DNA of 64,000 bases from contig CM060831.1 in assembly GCA_030762175.1 (NCBI GenBank), positions 32,005,001 through 32,069,000 of the forward strand. Direction: 5' to 3'. The position numbers and the translations under genes were made by a program. This stretch comes from Metallyticus violacea (taxonomy: Eukaryota > Arthropoda > Insecta > Mantodea > Metallyticidae). Positions within the stretch are counted from its first letter, which is position 1, and the number at the start of each line of letters is the position of its first letter. Shown here in pieces: positions 47,905 to 60,344 of this stretch. A model generated the notes under the pieces. That model saw nothing but the letters and a program-made list of their open reading frames with translations. It was not told the DNA's origin and ran no database searches.

Positions 47905-48015
47905 ATGGAAGAAGAGGAAAAAGAAGAGGAGGAGGAGGAGGAGGAGGAGGAGAAGAAGAAGAAGAAGAAGAAGAAGAAGAAGAAGAAGAAGAAGAAGAAG
48001 AAGAAGAAGAAGAAG
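47905..48015. repeat. (AGG)n(AAG)n microsatellite
   Basis: A long purine tract of GGA then GAA triplets. The arginine-rich frame and the poly-Phe/Ser frame on the other strand are products of the repeat. Confidence 0.95.
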
Positions 48016-48019
48016 GAGC

Positions 48020-49555
48020 TCCCTGCCTTCAATTTTTGATTCCACGATTTATGCCTAAATAAACACAAACTTCTTCTGCCGTTGCTACAGACATAACTCT
48101 CAGAAGAGTCGCAACACTGTTAACGGAGTTTGGGTTCGATTTCCAGTTGGGACAAGGTACGAGAAATTTAGTCATATGTAATTTTAAACGATTAAGGACA
48201 TAGGCAATGGAACACTAGGAGTATTTCTATCGCTCCAGCGACTTTAAATTATCACATTCATTCTGAGATGTATCCCACGTGTTCAAAGTTGCTACAGCTC
48301 CTTGGAGACAAGACTGGATTACAGGGTTGCCACACCCAGTCCGTAGGAGGAGCGTTGTCTGCGCATTCCTTATACTTTGCTGCTGTTCAAGATTCTTTAC
48401 TCTTGGGGCCGGTCAATAATCCCCTACTCAAGCTCTGGACCGCGGCCAAAAATACTAGTAAGTAATCGCCGGTCGCAAACTATCTTTACACTTGCCACCA
48501 AGTGACCTTGACTTTGACCAGATATGTAAGCACACCACCCGTCAGCGTTGGCCGGATGATGACACTGCATCAACAGCGCATACCTCTCCACACGCTAAAA
48601 GCTTGTCAAACACGGGCGTCGCTATTATTTCACAAAAATAAAAAAATAACATTTTATACCATAGTTTCTAATGTGAAAATATTCTTCCGCAACTACTTTT
48701 AATGATGTTTTAAAAATACACCTAAACATGAATTGAGGTAACTGGTTCACAAGCGAGACCTTAAAATTAAACACCCAATTAATGAAAATGTTTCTTTTTA
48801 ACTCTGCCATTTTTACTATTAAGCGATGACGACGATGAAGTAGCTAGATTCACTGGCATTTCATTTACTCTTAAAACCTTCAGAAAAATAACCAAGAAAA
48901 TTTTCTCTTGAATTTGAAGCAAAAGCCGTGAGATTACAATAACGAATCATCAAAACAGCCCCATAATAAAAAAATAAAAAAATAAAAAAAATGTTCAAAT
49001 GGGGTATTTCATAAAGTAGAAAAATCCGCTGCTACTGTTTTGGCATTATATTTCGATTATATTTTCAATAGAAAGTTGGTGTATAATTTGCAGTAAATAT
49101 CTTGTACAAAAGGATCATACTGATGATGATGATGATGATGATGATAATAATAATTATAATGTACTTGTAATTCAGTAAACGCATCAAACGATGCTAAAAC
49201 GAATACACACAGAGCAAACAGAAGTTTGCACATTTACCAGGGTAGTGTGATAAATGTTGGTAGGCTTAATTGAAGAGATAGTTTTCCCTCCAAATTATAA
49301 TGCATTGCTTAATTAGCATCTGATTAGGCTTACGCCTTTTAGGTTATGGCAATAAGGGACAGGTTAACACAAAATTTCATGTTAATTTTGCTCAAATCAA
49401 AGTGACTGGATTAAATGTTCGTAGAAACATCAAGAAATGAGAATGACGTTCGTTGCCCTAAGCGGATATCGTAGAGTTTAGCAGACAGCCATACTACATT
49501 TTTTTTCTTCTCTATTTTAAAAGCTTTTACTTATCAACTTTTTATGAAAGGAACT
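48020..49555. other. Intergenic; a (GAT)n repeat
   Basis: (GAT)n at about 49121-49144. 48125-48180 resembles a SINE B-box region (GGTTCGATTTCCAG) without a convincing A box. No gene recognised. Confidence 0.4.
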
Positions 49556-49559
49556 GCTG

Positions 49560-50373
49560 AAATTGGCCACCGCCATTCTCCATACATTTACGGCACACTT
49601 TAAAAACTATCCATCACTCGCTATAGTTCACATTGATTAATATTGGTTATTTCCTACGGGATTTTTGTTTACATTCTTCCAGAGTATGTGGGTTTGTCAT
49701 GTATATGGCATTTTTTTAATTTACCCAAGAGATAAAAGTTGCAAGGGTCGGGGGACCAAGGTGACCACAAATCCTTACTAATTAACTCTTGCCATTCTGA
49801 AACACTTTCAATTTCTTATTGAAATATTTTCCTGTATGCGCCGTGCAGGATCTTGTTGAAAAAAGGCGAATGTCGGTAACAGAAAGGGGGGGGGGCATTC
49901 ATGTATGGTACAGTTATATGATTTTAACTTATAACAATTCAATAGTTCTTTGCAGAGAACCATATGAAAAGCCCATTTGTTGTGAAAGATGTCTTAAAGT
50001 GATTTTTGAGGGGAAATTCTCCAAATGATGAATGATGCCACCGGCGAGAAGTCTGTCTGGTCAGGTTTGTTAGAATGAACGGTACCTGTTGTCTGAAATT
50101 TATTATGAAGATTATGGATTGCTGTAGGGCCTAGAACTTTCACACTCGGAAATCTTTCTTCAAATTTGATAAGCAGACCGAGTTAACACATTTGGATTAG
50201 AAATAAACAAATACACGTACTGGGCACAATTCACGTCGCGATGAAATTTAGAACAAAACACGCTACTTCCAGAAGCTAGCGCGATCTTGTTCCAGTCAAC
50301 AGCGGGAGACACTAAGCAGAGGCTCAGTGGAAAAATATCGCAAGCTGGTTCATAGTTCATTGGATCACTCCGT
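49560..50373 (-). pseudogene. Tc1/mariner-superfamily transposon (DUF4817/DDE_3-like), internally deleted
   Basis: The minus strand begins with the terminal TATACGGAGTGATCCAATGA (50354-50373), matching the termini at the left edge of the window. Then KFEERFPSVKVLGPTAIHNLHNKFQTTGTVHS (helix-turn-helix, near 50075-50170) and SPQKSL follow, next FFQQDPARR (the FQQDGAP catalytic block, near 49850). After it come a diverged SPDPCNFYLLGKLK (the WPPRSPDLTPCDFFLWG block, near 49750) and a C-terminal VNVWRMAVANF. The segment between the helix-turn-helix and FQQD, with the first catalytic aspartate, is deleted. Many stops. The downstream terminus was not found. Confidence 0.72.
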
Positions 50374-50379
50374 ATATGC

Positions 50380-51400
50380 TAACTGATTTTGCATTCTTAG
50401 AAGATGAATAAACAAAAAAACTCAACAAAAGTGACTTTCCCATTTTTGAGAGTCCTAAGATCATTATCTGATCTAACGTTAGCCAACCGAATCCCTCGCC
50501 TTTAATTCTTCTTAAATTAATTTTGTAAATTATAGGAACAAGGATTGCTTTGAGCATTCTATCACAATTACGCATTACATCATTGCCACTAACCCTTTCA
50601 GAAAAATGCTTCCGGCATGGAACCATTAATCACATACTTTCCATAGTCTTTCAAAGAAAATGTTAGTTTTTGGGAGGAAGAGGAATTTGAGCACTGATAG
50701 ATGGCACTGCATTCTTTAATACACTAATGATTTTATTAAGGCAAGGAATTCTGTACCAAAGAATTGTTAAACTTTGAAATTTGGTTTGGCAGAAACTGCT
50801 GAAAAGATGAAGGTAGAAAAGTGCTATTATTGCATAAACTCAACGATAATTATTTAGTTCTTCCATCAACTCTTTTATTTGACGGATATTACCTCAGAAA
50901 ATGCCCATATTTTCTGAAGTCTTCTTGCAAACTTTTAAGTAATAATTGAGAATGGTTTAAATAAGACCGGCAAGTACTGGCGCGTGCACCTGGGCTTTGG
51001 CTTCACATCCAGTGAATGATCCTAAGCTTAGGGAGGTAATTGTTACAAGGGAGTAGCGTTGCGAAACGCCAAGGTATTCTAATGTCGGCGCAGACGCCAG
51101 GGGTCAGGGGCAGAGCTGGCGAGATTGGCGCCTCCTCGCGTGGACGGAAATAGTCACACCCCTACGGGCAAATCGCCCATTGCAAAGGTGACTACTGCGA
51201 TGCCTTCTAATGCTATTTAAATATTAATAGGCGAAGCAAGCGAACATTTACTGTCATTTCCTTCGTTTCTCCTTTTGCGGTTCGATGCGATGATTAACGA
51301 GGGAGGACACGGGGGTTAGGTATTTAACTCAGGAGAATGCGATATGTTTCTGTGCTCATAAAGCGAACTAATTAATTCTTCAACCCTCACATTTACATAG
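50380..51400. other. Intergenic, no gene recognised
   Basis: 51000-51180 is GC-richer and CpG-containing without recognisable signals. Confidence 0.4.
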
Positions 51401-51425
51401 ACAACAAGGAGTACGAATAAAATTA

Positions 51426-51671
51426 AAAGCTATAATGATTGGTTTGATCAAGAATGCAAGGATTTAAGAAGTCTAGTAAAGAATGCCATAATTACGTGGG
51501 GAGGAAATGCTGGATGTAAGAATAGAGAAAAACTGATGGAGTTGAAGAGTTTAGACAGGAAGAAAGATAAATGGGGTAGAGAGAGACCAACAATATATTC
51601 TCGTATTTGCATTATGAGGCAGGGATTGCTAATAACAATAGAAAAAGTATTCCAATATTCTAAATCAGTGA
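51426..51671 (+). pseudogene. Possible LINE fragment between endonuclease and RT
   Basis: The plus strand is open from about 51400 to 51677 and reads YNDWFDQECKDLRSLVKNAI, then KNREKLMELKSLDRKKDKWG. A WFD-x-EC motif followed by a lysine-rich helix with RE-L-ELK is typical of the linker after the endonuclease of LINEs. No RT follows within the next kilobase. It may belong to the same LINE group as the remnant at 6.3 kb. The assignment rests on this one motif. Confidence 0.4.
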
Positions 51672-51989
51672 AATAGCATTTAAGGTCTCCAGGATGTATG
51701 AAATTAAATGGACTAAACTGAAGCATTAGAAGAGTAACCGATGTTTTGTTGTTCGATCTCCAGCCTTTGACGTCTAATTTTTTGTACGATTCGCATTCAG
51801 AGGGCAAAGATCCCTACAGCATTTCCCACTAGAAGATTGGAGGTTGTGAAACCAGCAGATGCAAGGCTCCACGTGATGTCTTCTTTATGTGCCCTCAATC
51901 AGAAGACCTTCCCACTACTACGAAACTGACACAACATATCCAGAGTCCTAACCCTCATAAAGAGCAAGAATGCCTTTCCGTAGTAAATG

Positions 51990-52380
51990 AAAAGAGCCAA
52001 AGCAAGGAAATGGCGACGGGGGGGCCTGCGAGGATGGAAGCGCGGGAAAACTACGCCTTTGCAATCCCGCACGCACGGTGCTGGTAAGAAAAGGGCGTCG
52101 GGGCGGATCGATGGCGTCGCTATAGCAACGAGCCCCAACCCAACACCACGTCACCAGGCGACCGACCAACCGACCGACCGACGCTTATTGAAAAATCGAA
52201 GTCTGCAAGCGAGTGTTGCGGTGGCAGACAAAATCCCGCCCGCCTCACCATCCCATGTACCATTTGCACCAGCCTTACAACGTTGCCGTTACTACACAGC
52301 TAATCTTTCTCCTTATTTGCACAGACGTAGTAGCAGCAAGGCACTCGTGGATTACCCATCTCTGACGTGTCCGCACTGAA
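51990..52380 (+). promoter_or_regulatory. CpG-rich stretch with a possible short first exon
   Basis: The stretch is much richer in CpG than its surroundings. An ATG at 52011 starts a frame (MATGGPARMEAREN, then AFAIPHARCW) that runs into GTGCTGGTAAGAAAAG, a good splice donor with GT at 52084-52085. The strand and start are inferred, and no acceptor or next exon is recognised. It also holds a short CGAC tandem at about 52160-52182. It could be a host promoter, or only a GC-rich repeat. Confidence 0.25.
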
Positions 52381-52399
52381 TCCACCTGATCTTGGGTGC

Positions 52400-55300
52400 G
52401 ACCTGGACCGGAAATTAATATAAATGTTTACACTAATATTGTCCCTGCTTGAAAACTTTGTACGTTCCTCCCCCTTTTTGGGTTCTTTCGGGTCAATTTG
52501 CATGGAATTGCGCAAAAATAAAGTGGCATCATTGTTTTCAAGTGTCATTCCTGTAATGGTCTAAGACAAAATTTCAACCAGATGCTGCACGTAGTAAACC
52601 TTTGACAGCCATCTGATTTAACCACTGACTAATCTGTCCTTAAATGTGGAAAGCGATCAGCCATGTAGATCAAAACCGAGGTAGATGGAAGTCCTTGGTC
52701 GGACTTTGCAATAGAGTTTGAAGACTGTTTTGGAATAAGACAGTTTAACGTGGGCATACATGCACCAAAATCAGGCACAAAGGACAGACATCACAGAAAC
52801 ATGTTACCGTAATGGAAGCCCGCTTATTGATAGTGCCCGTGATGATTGACTGTAGGCATATAAAATGAAGGAGTGTCGCGACTGTTAAACTGGACCAAAA
52901 ACGCACACATAAGGGAATTTCATTGCAGTGTTTGGCGATGTTAAGTCGCAATTTGGACTCTTTGCAATGGTTCGTGAATGTGAACGTGACTTGGATCCAC
53001 AATAAGCGCCGGTCAAAGCAGTGGACAACGACCGAAGCTGGGGGCGACGTATCATTAATTTTAGGGTTTTCCAAAGAACAATTCTGGCACACTACTTGAG
53101 AAGCCAATTAAACAGTACTGCTGAACCGAATGAAATATATGAAGGAAAAGGTTCAAAGATTGACTGACAATAGTCTTATAGTATTATTTAATCACGAGCT
53201 GTGCCACATATCTATAACGTTACACCCCTGTGCTTAGCCCTCAGCAACTTCTTTCTCTCCCTGGTCTTAAAATTCAGCTCGTAAGAAAGAAAATTTCCGT
53301 CCAATTAGCAATGTCATATACGAACAAATCTATTTTTTCGATGGGATGGAAAAATCGGAAGTTGGGTGAACAACGTGCATATTCTATGATATATTTTATT
53401 TTAAAAATGTTTAGCAATTTTTGTTTTCACCAAACTCTTCACGACCCTGTTCTTTAAGGCAATCCTATACTAATACCCCCCTCCCAACTTAAATTCTGAA
53501 TGCAACGCTGTGAAATTTTGCATACATATTAAAATTTTGTTATACATTTATAAATATTGGAAATAATAAAGCTGTTTTGGGGCTGAATTATGAACTATTT
53601 TAAAATGAAACATTTGTTATGAATATTTTATACTAATTTAAGATACTCAAAAAACTACGCTTATTTCATGAGTTTATAAGAAAAAACCTTAAAAAAATTG
53701 TATAAAACAAAGTTTAGGGCTATTGTATATGTATTATACAAATACTCTGACTTGTGCGTGCCCATTTATAATGAATATTTTAGTACTTTTGACGAACGCA
53801 TTGAAAAAATGCAATAAAATTTTTCTAAGAAAATGAAGATTTAAATTCACAAGCTACAGCCTATGGACATCGCGATCAACATCTTTCGTTATACCGCATG
53901 TAATAAATCTTCAAACACTACAAAAGCACAAAATAAACGATCCAAAATACGATTTTTTTTTTACTCATTTCAGTATAGCCTTAGCTTAAACCCGAATATT
54001 AAAATTCATTACTGACACATGGGAAAACGCGCACTGATTGTAATTTAGCCGCAAAGATGTGCGAGGAGTCAAATCTGGAGCTCCGTACACCCTGTTATCC
54101 GGCAAGTATTAGCTCGGTTGTTTGAAGAGAAAATTCAATAAATGCTGCTTCCAATACCAACATTTTGGCAATTAAAAAGTCTTATACACATCTAAATCTA
54201 TGTAAATCTCAAACACTCGCCTCAACTAAACGGAATAAAAGACAAATTCTATCTGCCAGAAAACAAACAGCCGGTAAACAATAGTGCAAAAATGAAAAAG
54301 TAAGTTTTCTTGACTCCAGCAAAATAAAAAGGGAGACTCCTCAAAATTTTTTTTTAAATGAACAGAACAACTTTTGCATATTTAATACAAATAAACTATT
54401 AGAAATATATATGAAAATGTTTCAATCTACACCAATATTCGTTGCGGATGAGTCCCAACGATGTATTGCTACTGCCATGAAAACCATAGATGTTGACATA
54501 AGCAGGAACTTCACTTTCAGCTGGATATATGCCATATTGCTTATGGTTGCCACACTTAACATTTGTGAATATTTGTAATGCAAATAAAATGTAAGAGTTT
54601 TTTCATCCATGATAACTCATACGTTTTTCTATAATACACCAATTTGTTCAATTCATTAAGAATAACCTTGTATACTATTCATATTAAATTGTCTCTTACA
54701 ACATTGTCGCATAAGTTTGAAAAAAAGCGCGGAAAATACAGGGGCATACGTTACTTTAGGTCTGCGATTTGAATACTTCGAAAACCAGTGAAGAGGTGTG
54801 GTAACTTCACTGCGCATTCGATATGACTACTGAATGTAACTGCCACATTCAAAAGACCAAAATATCGCGTCACCCAGGTCTATCAGCCCCATGGAACCCT
54901 CGACGGGATTAAGGATAGATATCATCTCGAAAAAGAACTCTGTAAATTGTTTTGAAAAGTAGAAGGGATTATTAATTAAAGCTGACGAAGGCGCAATTGT
55001 ATTGTTTAATTTCAAATGATCGCATCCTTCCCAAGGGCGATTTTCGTCCTCGATGAGAGAGGTGAAGGACAAAAGCACTTCATCACCTTTTACTTCTCGA
55101 AAGAGTTACGCCTCTTAAATGTGGCTTTCATAGGCTATTATCTAAAAATAACAACAATAAACATATCGCTGATGAAAAGCTGACATGTACAAGATGCAGC
55201 CTTCACATCAACCTATTCCACTATTGTGTTGCAATGCTACAAAGCTCAACATTTTTATAGTGTAATTACAAGTGACAGTACGTGTCAAGGAAATGTGGAA

Positions 55301-55880
55301 AACGTCATTCTGCTTTTATCGATGTGCCAAATACCTCCTTCATAATACTTAATTTAAACGCTCTTTTGAAGATATGCCACTACCTAGATATTTGCGACCT
55401 GCATCGTTTCCAAATTATTTTACAAGTAGCATATGTAGTACGTTTCTTATTTTGTAATATGTTTTTAATGCTTGAAATTGCTTTGCTGGTTAAGAATTGC
55501 GATCAGAGAATATGTGCCCGTATATTACAGAAAGTAGACATGTGAAGAATTAAAGTTACCAATTAAAGTTGCTACAATGAGACATTCTTACAGTTTTAAA
55601 AAACAATATTCTTCAACATGATCATTACTATATACTATGTCAGAATATTTCAATTTATAAAACAATTTTCATACAGATCACTCTTTTTGCACAAAAGTTT
55701 ATTATTTTATAATAACATCAATCATCGACAAAAGCCTAGAAACATCGCAGGAGATATCTCCCACCCTTTTGGAGGTGTTTGTAAAAGCACGTTTCTTAAT
55801 TACGGATACTTGGCAACATTGCTCTACTAGGATGCAGACATTTACTCTTGAAAGAAAGCCGAAGTTCTCTGTCAGCATTT
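52400..55880. other. Intergenic, no gene recognised
   Basis: The minus-strand frame at 52745-53107 (120 codons) has a KLRLNIAKH segment that recalls Tc1-type transposases but lacks DDE motifs. 54827-55078 (83 codons, minus) and 55282-55545 (plus) are unassigned. Confidence 0.35.
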
Positions 55881-55919
55881 GGCAACACCACGACTCAATT
55901 TAGCGAGTCCCCTACCCTC

Positions 55920-56122
55920 TCCAGCCACTGTAGCTGCAGTATTTTGGTGGGAAAGGGTGGGGGAGCCAGTCGTCCAGACATGACGTCATCAGGGAACGAT
56001 TCCCGATAGGGACCGAGAGATGATCGTCATGCGAAAGGGATAACTGTTCACCCTCCCTCCGCTACACACAGCAATTACTATTACTACAGTCGATGGGTCA
56101 CATGGTGGCCGGGCAAGGTAAG
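55920..56122 (+). promoter_or_regulatory. Possible promoter with a short first coding exon
   Basis: ATGACGTCAT, a full CRE/ATF palindrome, lies at 55980-55989 in GC-rich DNA. About 100 bp downstream, two in-frame ATGs at 56093 and 56102 (the second in the context GTCACATGG) start a frame reading MGHMVAGQ. It runs straight into CAAGGTAAGA, a near-perfect donor site with GT at 56118-56119. The arrangement fits a small first coding exon, but the next exon is not found in the window and no protein is recognised. Chance cannot be excluded. Confidence 0.3.
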
Positions 56123-56129
56123 ATGTTGC

Positions 56130-57170
56130 AAAAATTAATGTGATCGTTTTCAAGAATTTTTGCAATGTTTAAAAATAACTATCTTCCAGAAACACAACTT
56201 TTTGTTTTAAAGCGTAACAAATATAAAGTGTACAGTCATTATATATAAAACCCCTGTTTAGAGCTATGAATACTATGAAATATTCGAATAATTCAAAATC
56301 TTAATTTTTCTTACTGTTTTCACTCATCAAAATATTGCCCATAATGCAACTTTTATCCACTTTTCCCCTCATATTTTCAACATCTAACCGGGGGAGCAAA
56401 ATACTCCATAATTAATTTGATAAATTATAAAAAAATATGGTAATATAAAGTTAAAGATTTTTTTCTGAGACATCCAGGGCAGTACGAAAAAAAATCTATA
56501 TGAGAATGTACGTTTTAATATCAATTAGCATGTTAATATATTTGGTCAAAATAATAAATTCTGCATTGTGAGGAATATTTAGCATATTACTATATAAATG
56601 CAAATGAAAAAATTTTCCAAAACTTTTTACAGACATCAACATGGATCTTTGCCCACGTGTATTACAATGTTAGATGTGCCTGTGACAAACATCTGAAAAA
56701 CAATGTCTAAAAAATTGTAAGAGTCAGATATTCAACACATGGGTACCCTTAAGAGATAAATAAGCTTATTCTAAGTAAATGGAACGGACATCAATGGGTA
56801 ATATTTACACTGAAGTATAAGTTTATTAAAAATATTAGGAAACGTTTAAAACGACTGTTAATTCATTAAAAATTAAATTTACACAAAAAACCAATGACGT
56901 TGAAATAAAATTGTGATTTATTAACCTATGAAACATAACAGTTTTAGTTTTGTTGATAAATTCACCATTAAATTTAGTTTTGTTGATAAATTTTCATTGG
57001 AACGTTATGTATTTTTAAGAAACAAAATAATGAACCTAAGCTTGTGTCAAAAGTATTCCTAGCATTACGAGTAACCCAGTACTCTTCAAGGAATAAACTC
57101 TCACAATTAAGAAAATCCCAGGGAGGTCTTCGAGATATATCCTTAGAATCAGATTAGAAACATTTCTAGT
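56130..57170. other. Intergenic with a 30-bp tandem duplication
   Basis: TTTAGTTTTGTTGATAAATT starts at 56943 and again at 56973, so a 30-bp unit is present nearly twice. Otherwise AT-rich with no gene. Confidence 0.6.
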
Positions 57171-57178
57171 TTCATGTT

Positions 57179-57260
57179 TGGAGGATACGGTAGCTCAATT
57201 GGTAATAGGGTCAGCACGGAAGGCTGAAGAGCCATGGTTCAAAATACGGCCGTGACACGA
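57179..57260 (+). mobile_element. tRNA-like SINE head, fragment
   Basis: CGGTAGCTCAATTGGTAATA (A box) and CATGGTTCAAAATACGG (degenerate B box) lie at tRNA spacing. The acceptor stem does not pair and the anticodon arm is irregular, so a functional tRNA is unlikely. Confidence 0.5.
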
Positions 57261-57982
57261 ATTTATCAAGTTAGATTGTTTCTTTTCAATGATTACTTTG
57301 TTTACAAATATCACGGGGTATGAATATGAATTGGTGTACATTAAGCTGCCTCTCAACTATTTGAATACAGATTTTTTTAATCGTTCCGGTATTTCAAATC
57401 TTACCATTATTTTCTCAGCCTACGAGGTGTAAAACAACAGTGAGTCAGTAGTGACAATTATTCCTGCAAATAAAATGAAAGATGCAGAATCCTAAATATA
57501 TTTATGCACCCCGTAAGGTGTGTAAACTTTAAAGCTTGTAATAAACTTATATTAGACAACTGTTTATTTATGTTACATTGATATAAGGGTGAGCAACGCG
57601 GTGCATCAGAGTTCCCTCAGAAATAACGTTGTCACGTCTCTGCGATTCTTTCAGCATATATTTAGTGCTAACAGAGTTTGGGCGTGGAAGTGAAGAGTAT
57701 TTAATTTATTCTTTGTTTACTAATTATGACACTCTAATACATTCTTCGTAATATGACAAGAAATATGCAGAGTCTGTTCAAAATGTGATGTACTAAAGTG
57801 GCAACTTAGAAGGAATTTCGTGGTAGTGTTACAGGCGAAACTTATAAAACTTAACACTCGGGATTCGGTGGGATGGGGCGAGGTAACTAGGATTGTTCCT
57901 CACTTTATAATTTTACTGAACACAAGAAATTACTTTTAACAGCAGGGTATATTCTCAGAAGATAGCTAGAAAAAAGTTTTAA

Positions 57983-58190
57983 TAGTGCTTAACGCCCTTA
58001 ACTACTCCGCACAGGCGGTGGCACTTATGATACTCATACATGAAATTATAAAATGAGAAAGATTTCTTTGTTAAAGAAATAAATCATTCCAAGTTAGTTT
58101 AAGGTACCTCACCGGCATTTGCCATTTATGAGGACTGAGGAAAACCTGGAGGAAAAAAAAAGTCAGGGAGAGAGGTCCTGGTGGGAATAG
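57983..58190 (-). mobile_element. SINE family A, copy 3, 5'-truncated
   Basis: The minus strand shows the family A body (CCAGGTTTTCCTCAGTCCTC, GGCAAATGCCGG, GGTACCT) and the 3' end with CGCCTGTG. The A box and most of the B box are missing. Diverged, so an old copy. Confidence 0.75.
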
Positions 58191-58199
58191 CTAGAGCTT

Positions 58200-60340
58200 A
58201 ACCTCACAAAATGAAAATGATTCCTTAATGTAAGGCGATAAATTAGTTCATAACAATTTATGAGCACATGGTTATGTCATCGAAATGCAACAAATGGAAA
58301 TAATGGAAAAGTTACAATTGGTGTATTTGTATATCAAATTACCTTAATAACGTTATTTTATACGCTGCAAAATTATGTGACAAGATTGCAGAATAATTTA
58401 AAAATTGCAAAACTAAAGCTTGCAATTACTATGCAAATTTAGAAAATTGAACCATTTCTTCTATATGCTGTCAATTCTCTGGTTCTGAAGGAAAGACTTG
58501 TTACTGCTAAAGGAAAATGAAGGATAGCGCTATATCACAGGTTGTCAATGATTGCTCTCAGACACTCAGTTGCTTACTTGAACATGCTAACCAGCTATAT
58601 CTTGTTTGGGGATAAACGCCAAGTGCAGCTGACAAGGAAATGTTAAAGTCGATTTACAATTATACTTGCTGTACAGATAATGGTATGGAAAAAGAAGTGG
58701 AATACACAATTTTGGTACTATGGGGATAGGCTCTGGATGTTAACATTAATCCCTCAGCTGAATACATTTTTGGAGTTCCGTTTACTAACTAGAATCCACT
58801 CTTTTATGGTTAAAATTTACATTAAGTATATCAGCAGCTATCACATCCGCCGACACTTACACCCGTTACATTCGTAAGGTCATCCGGTCCTACTTCCAGC
58901 AATCCCTAGTTAGTTGCGCCTATCTGGCATTAGTCTCTTAGCTGTTCCATACAGCAGTCGAAACTATTTAAGGCCGCTCACCACTGCCAACCTCAATATC
59001 CCGTGCGATTTATGCACAAACTGTCCCTCCAAGAACAATATAATCGGACTACTTCCGCGCGGGAGGATTGTCCCTCTAGTGACGTCAGAGTGCGTCAAGG
59101 TCAGCAGAGGTCGCAACCCCTCTCTACAGAGAGGCGGCATAAAGTAAGGAACTTAACTGTGGGCACTCATGAATTCAATCCTACCTAATTACTGTCTTAA
59201 CTAGCACACTAATCTGTATTCTTAGCCTGAAAACAGCCAAGGGTTTACTGGCCACGAGAGGCTCAAGAAACACTATAAAAACATCGGGCTATTTATTTAC
59301 TCATACAAAAGTTTGAATAAGTTTACAAGGGTAATCTCAAAATATTCCTACAGGGAGATTATGCCGCGACAAACGCATGACTCATCAAAATGTTTTTCTG
59401 TAAATAATTAACGGACTGCCATACTCCGATTGGGATCAGTAGGTCGATGGAAAGGACGCAAAGGGGTGTAATGTCACGCGACCATTGTAGTGCTATGCGA
59501 AAAAGTCCAAGTTTTATCACGCATTGACTCTCATCATATGTCCGCCCTATTTGATGTACTTGGGCACGGAAACTTCACTTTCAGAAATAGAATGTCAGGA
59601 AAGTATATGCTTCATTATCATGACTGATAAATTTAACGGAAAAAATAAAATTAGAACTGTGACACACAACAGAATGCATTTTACTCAACACTGATTCCAT
59701 GATGAGTTACGGAAAAAAAAAGAAGATGCCCCGATGATTACCCACAGCAGAAAAGTCATTAATCATTTAAACGAAAGAATGAACGCACTACATATTAACA
59801 TCGCTAACTACATGTTATTTGCAGACCATTTTACTAGGGCATAAGATCCACAAAAGTAGTTTTAAAAAGGAAAACGGGGGGGGGGGGGGGAAGATAATGC
59901 CTATACAGGGAAAGAACATAACATACTTATGGATGAATTTTCGCTAGCGTTGAATGGTGGCAGTAAATTTAAAATACAAGTTTTATACATTTAGACTGAA
60001 ACTGTGACCTGTTACACTTATCGCCTTCTACAGTGGCGACACGGGTTTGATCCTCGCTGCATTAAGAGGAATATGCGGCAGACAAAACCACTTCTCGACA
60101 GCCTTTATCTCGCGCCAGCCCAAACTGCTCCATTGTCATTCTCATCCGTTTCTTCTTCTTCATCAATCTTTTCAACCAGTGGTACACAATGGCAAGTGTG
60201 GTATGCAACGAGTTTAGAACATGTTTACAAGGTTAATGGAGCCTACAATCTTTGAGCGAACTAAGACTTCTACATTTTAGACCATTCTACAATAGTGAAC
60301 CAAATATTAATAGGCTTTTCTTTGTAATATATTTTAACCA
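58200..60340. other. Intergenic; GC-richer at 58850-59160
   Basis: 58850-59160 contains GTGACGTCAG (a CRE-like site near 59080) and more CpG than its flanks, but no ATG-donor pair stands out. A G-run of about 16 lies at 59876-59891. A possible B-box piece (CGGGTTTGATCCTCG) is at about 60041-60058. Confidence 0.35.
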
Positions 60341-60344
60341 AATT

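Noticed and set aside
47823..48068. Poly-Phe/Ser and poly-Arg frames on both strands
   Set aside because: They are translations of the (AGG)n(AAG)n repeat.
52745..53107. Tc1-like transposase on the minus strand
   Set aside because: A KLRLNIAKH-like segment suggested Tc1, but no DDE motif, NPIE block or helix-turn-helix follows. The evidence is too thin.
57179..57260. Functional tRNA gene
   Set aside because: Box-like sequences are present, but the acceptor and anticodon stems do not pair properly. SINE head is more likely. The same holds for the heads at 1770, 7285, 14018, 15800, 19180 and 33696.
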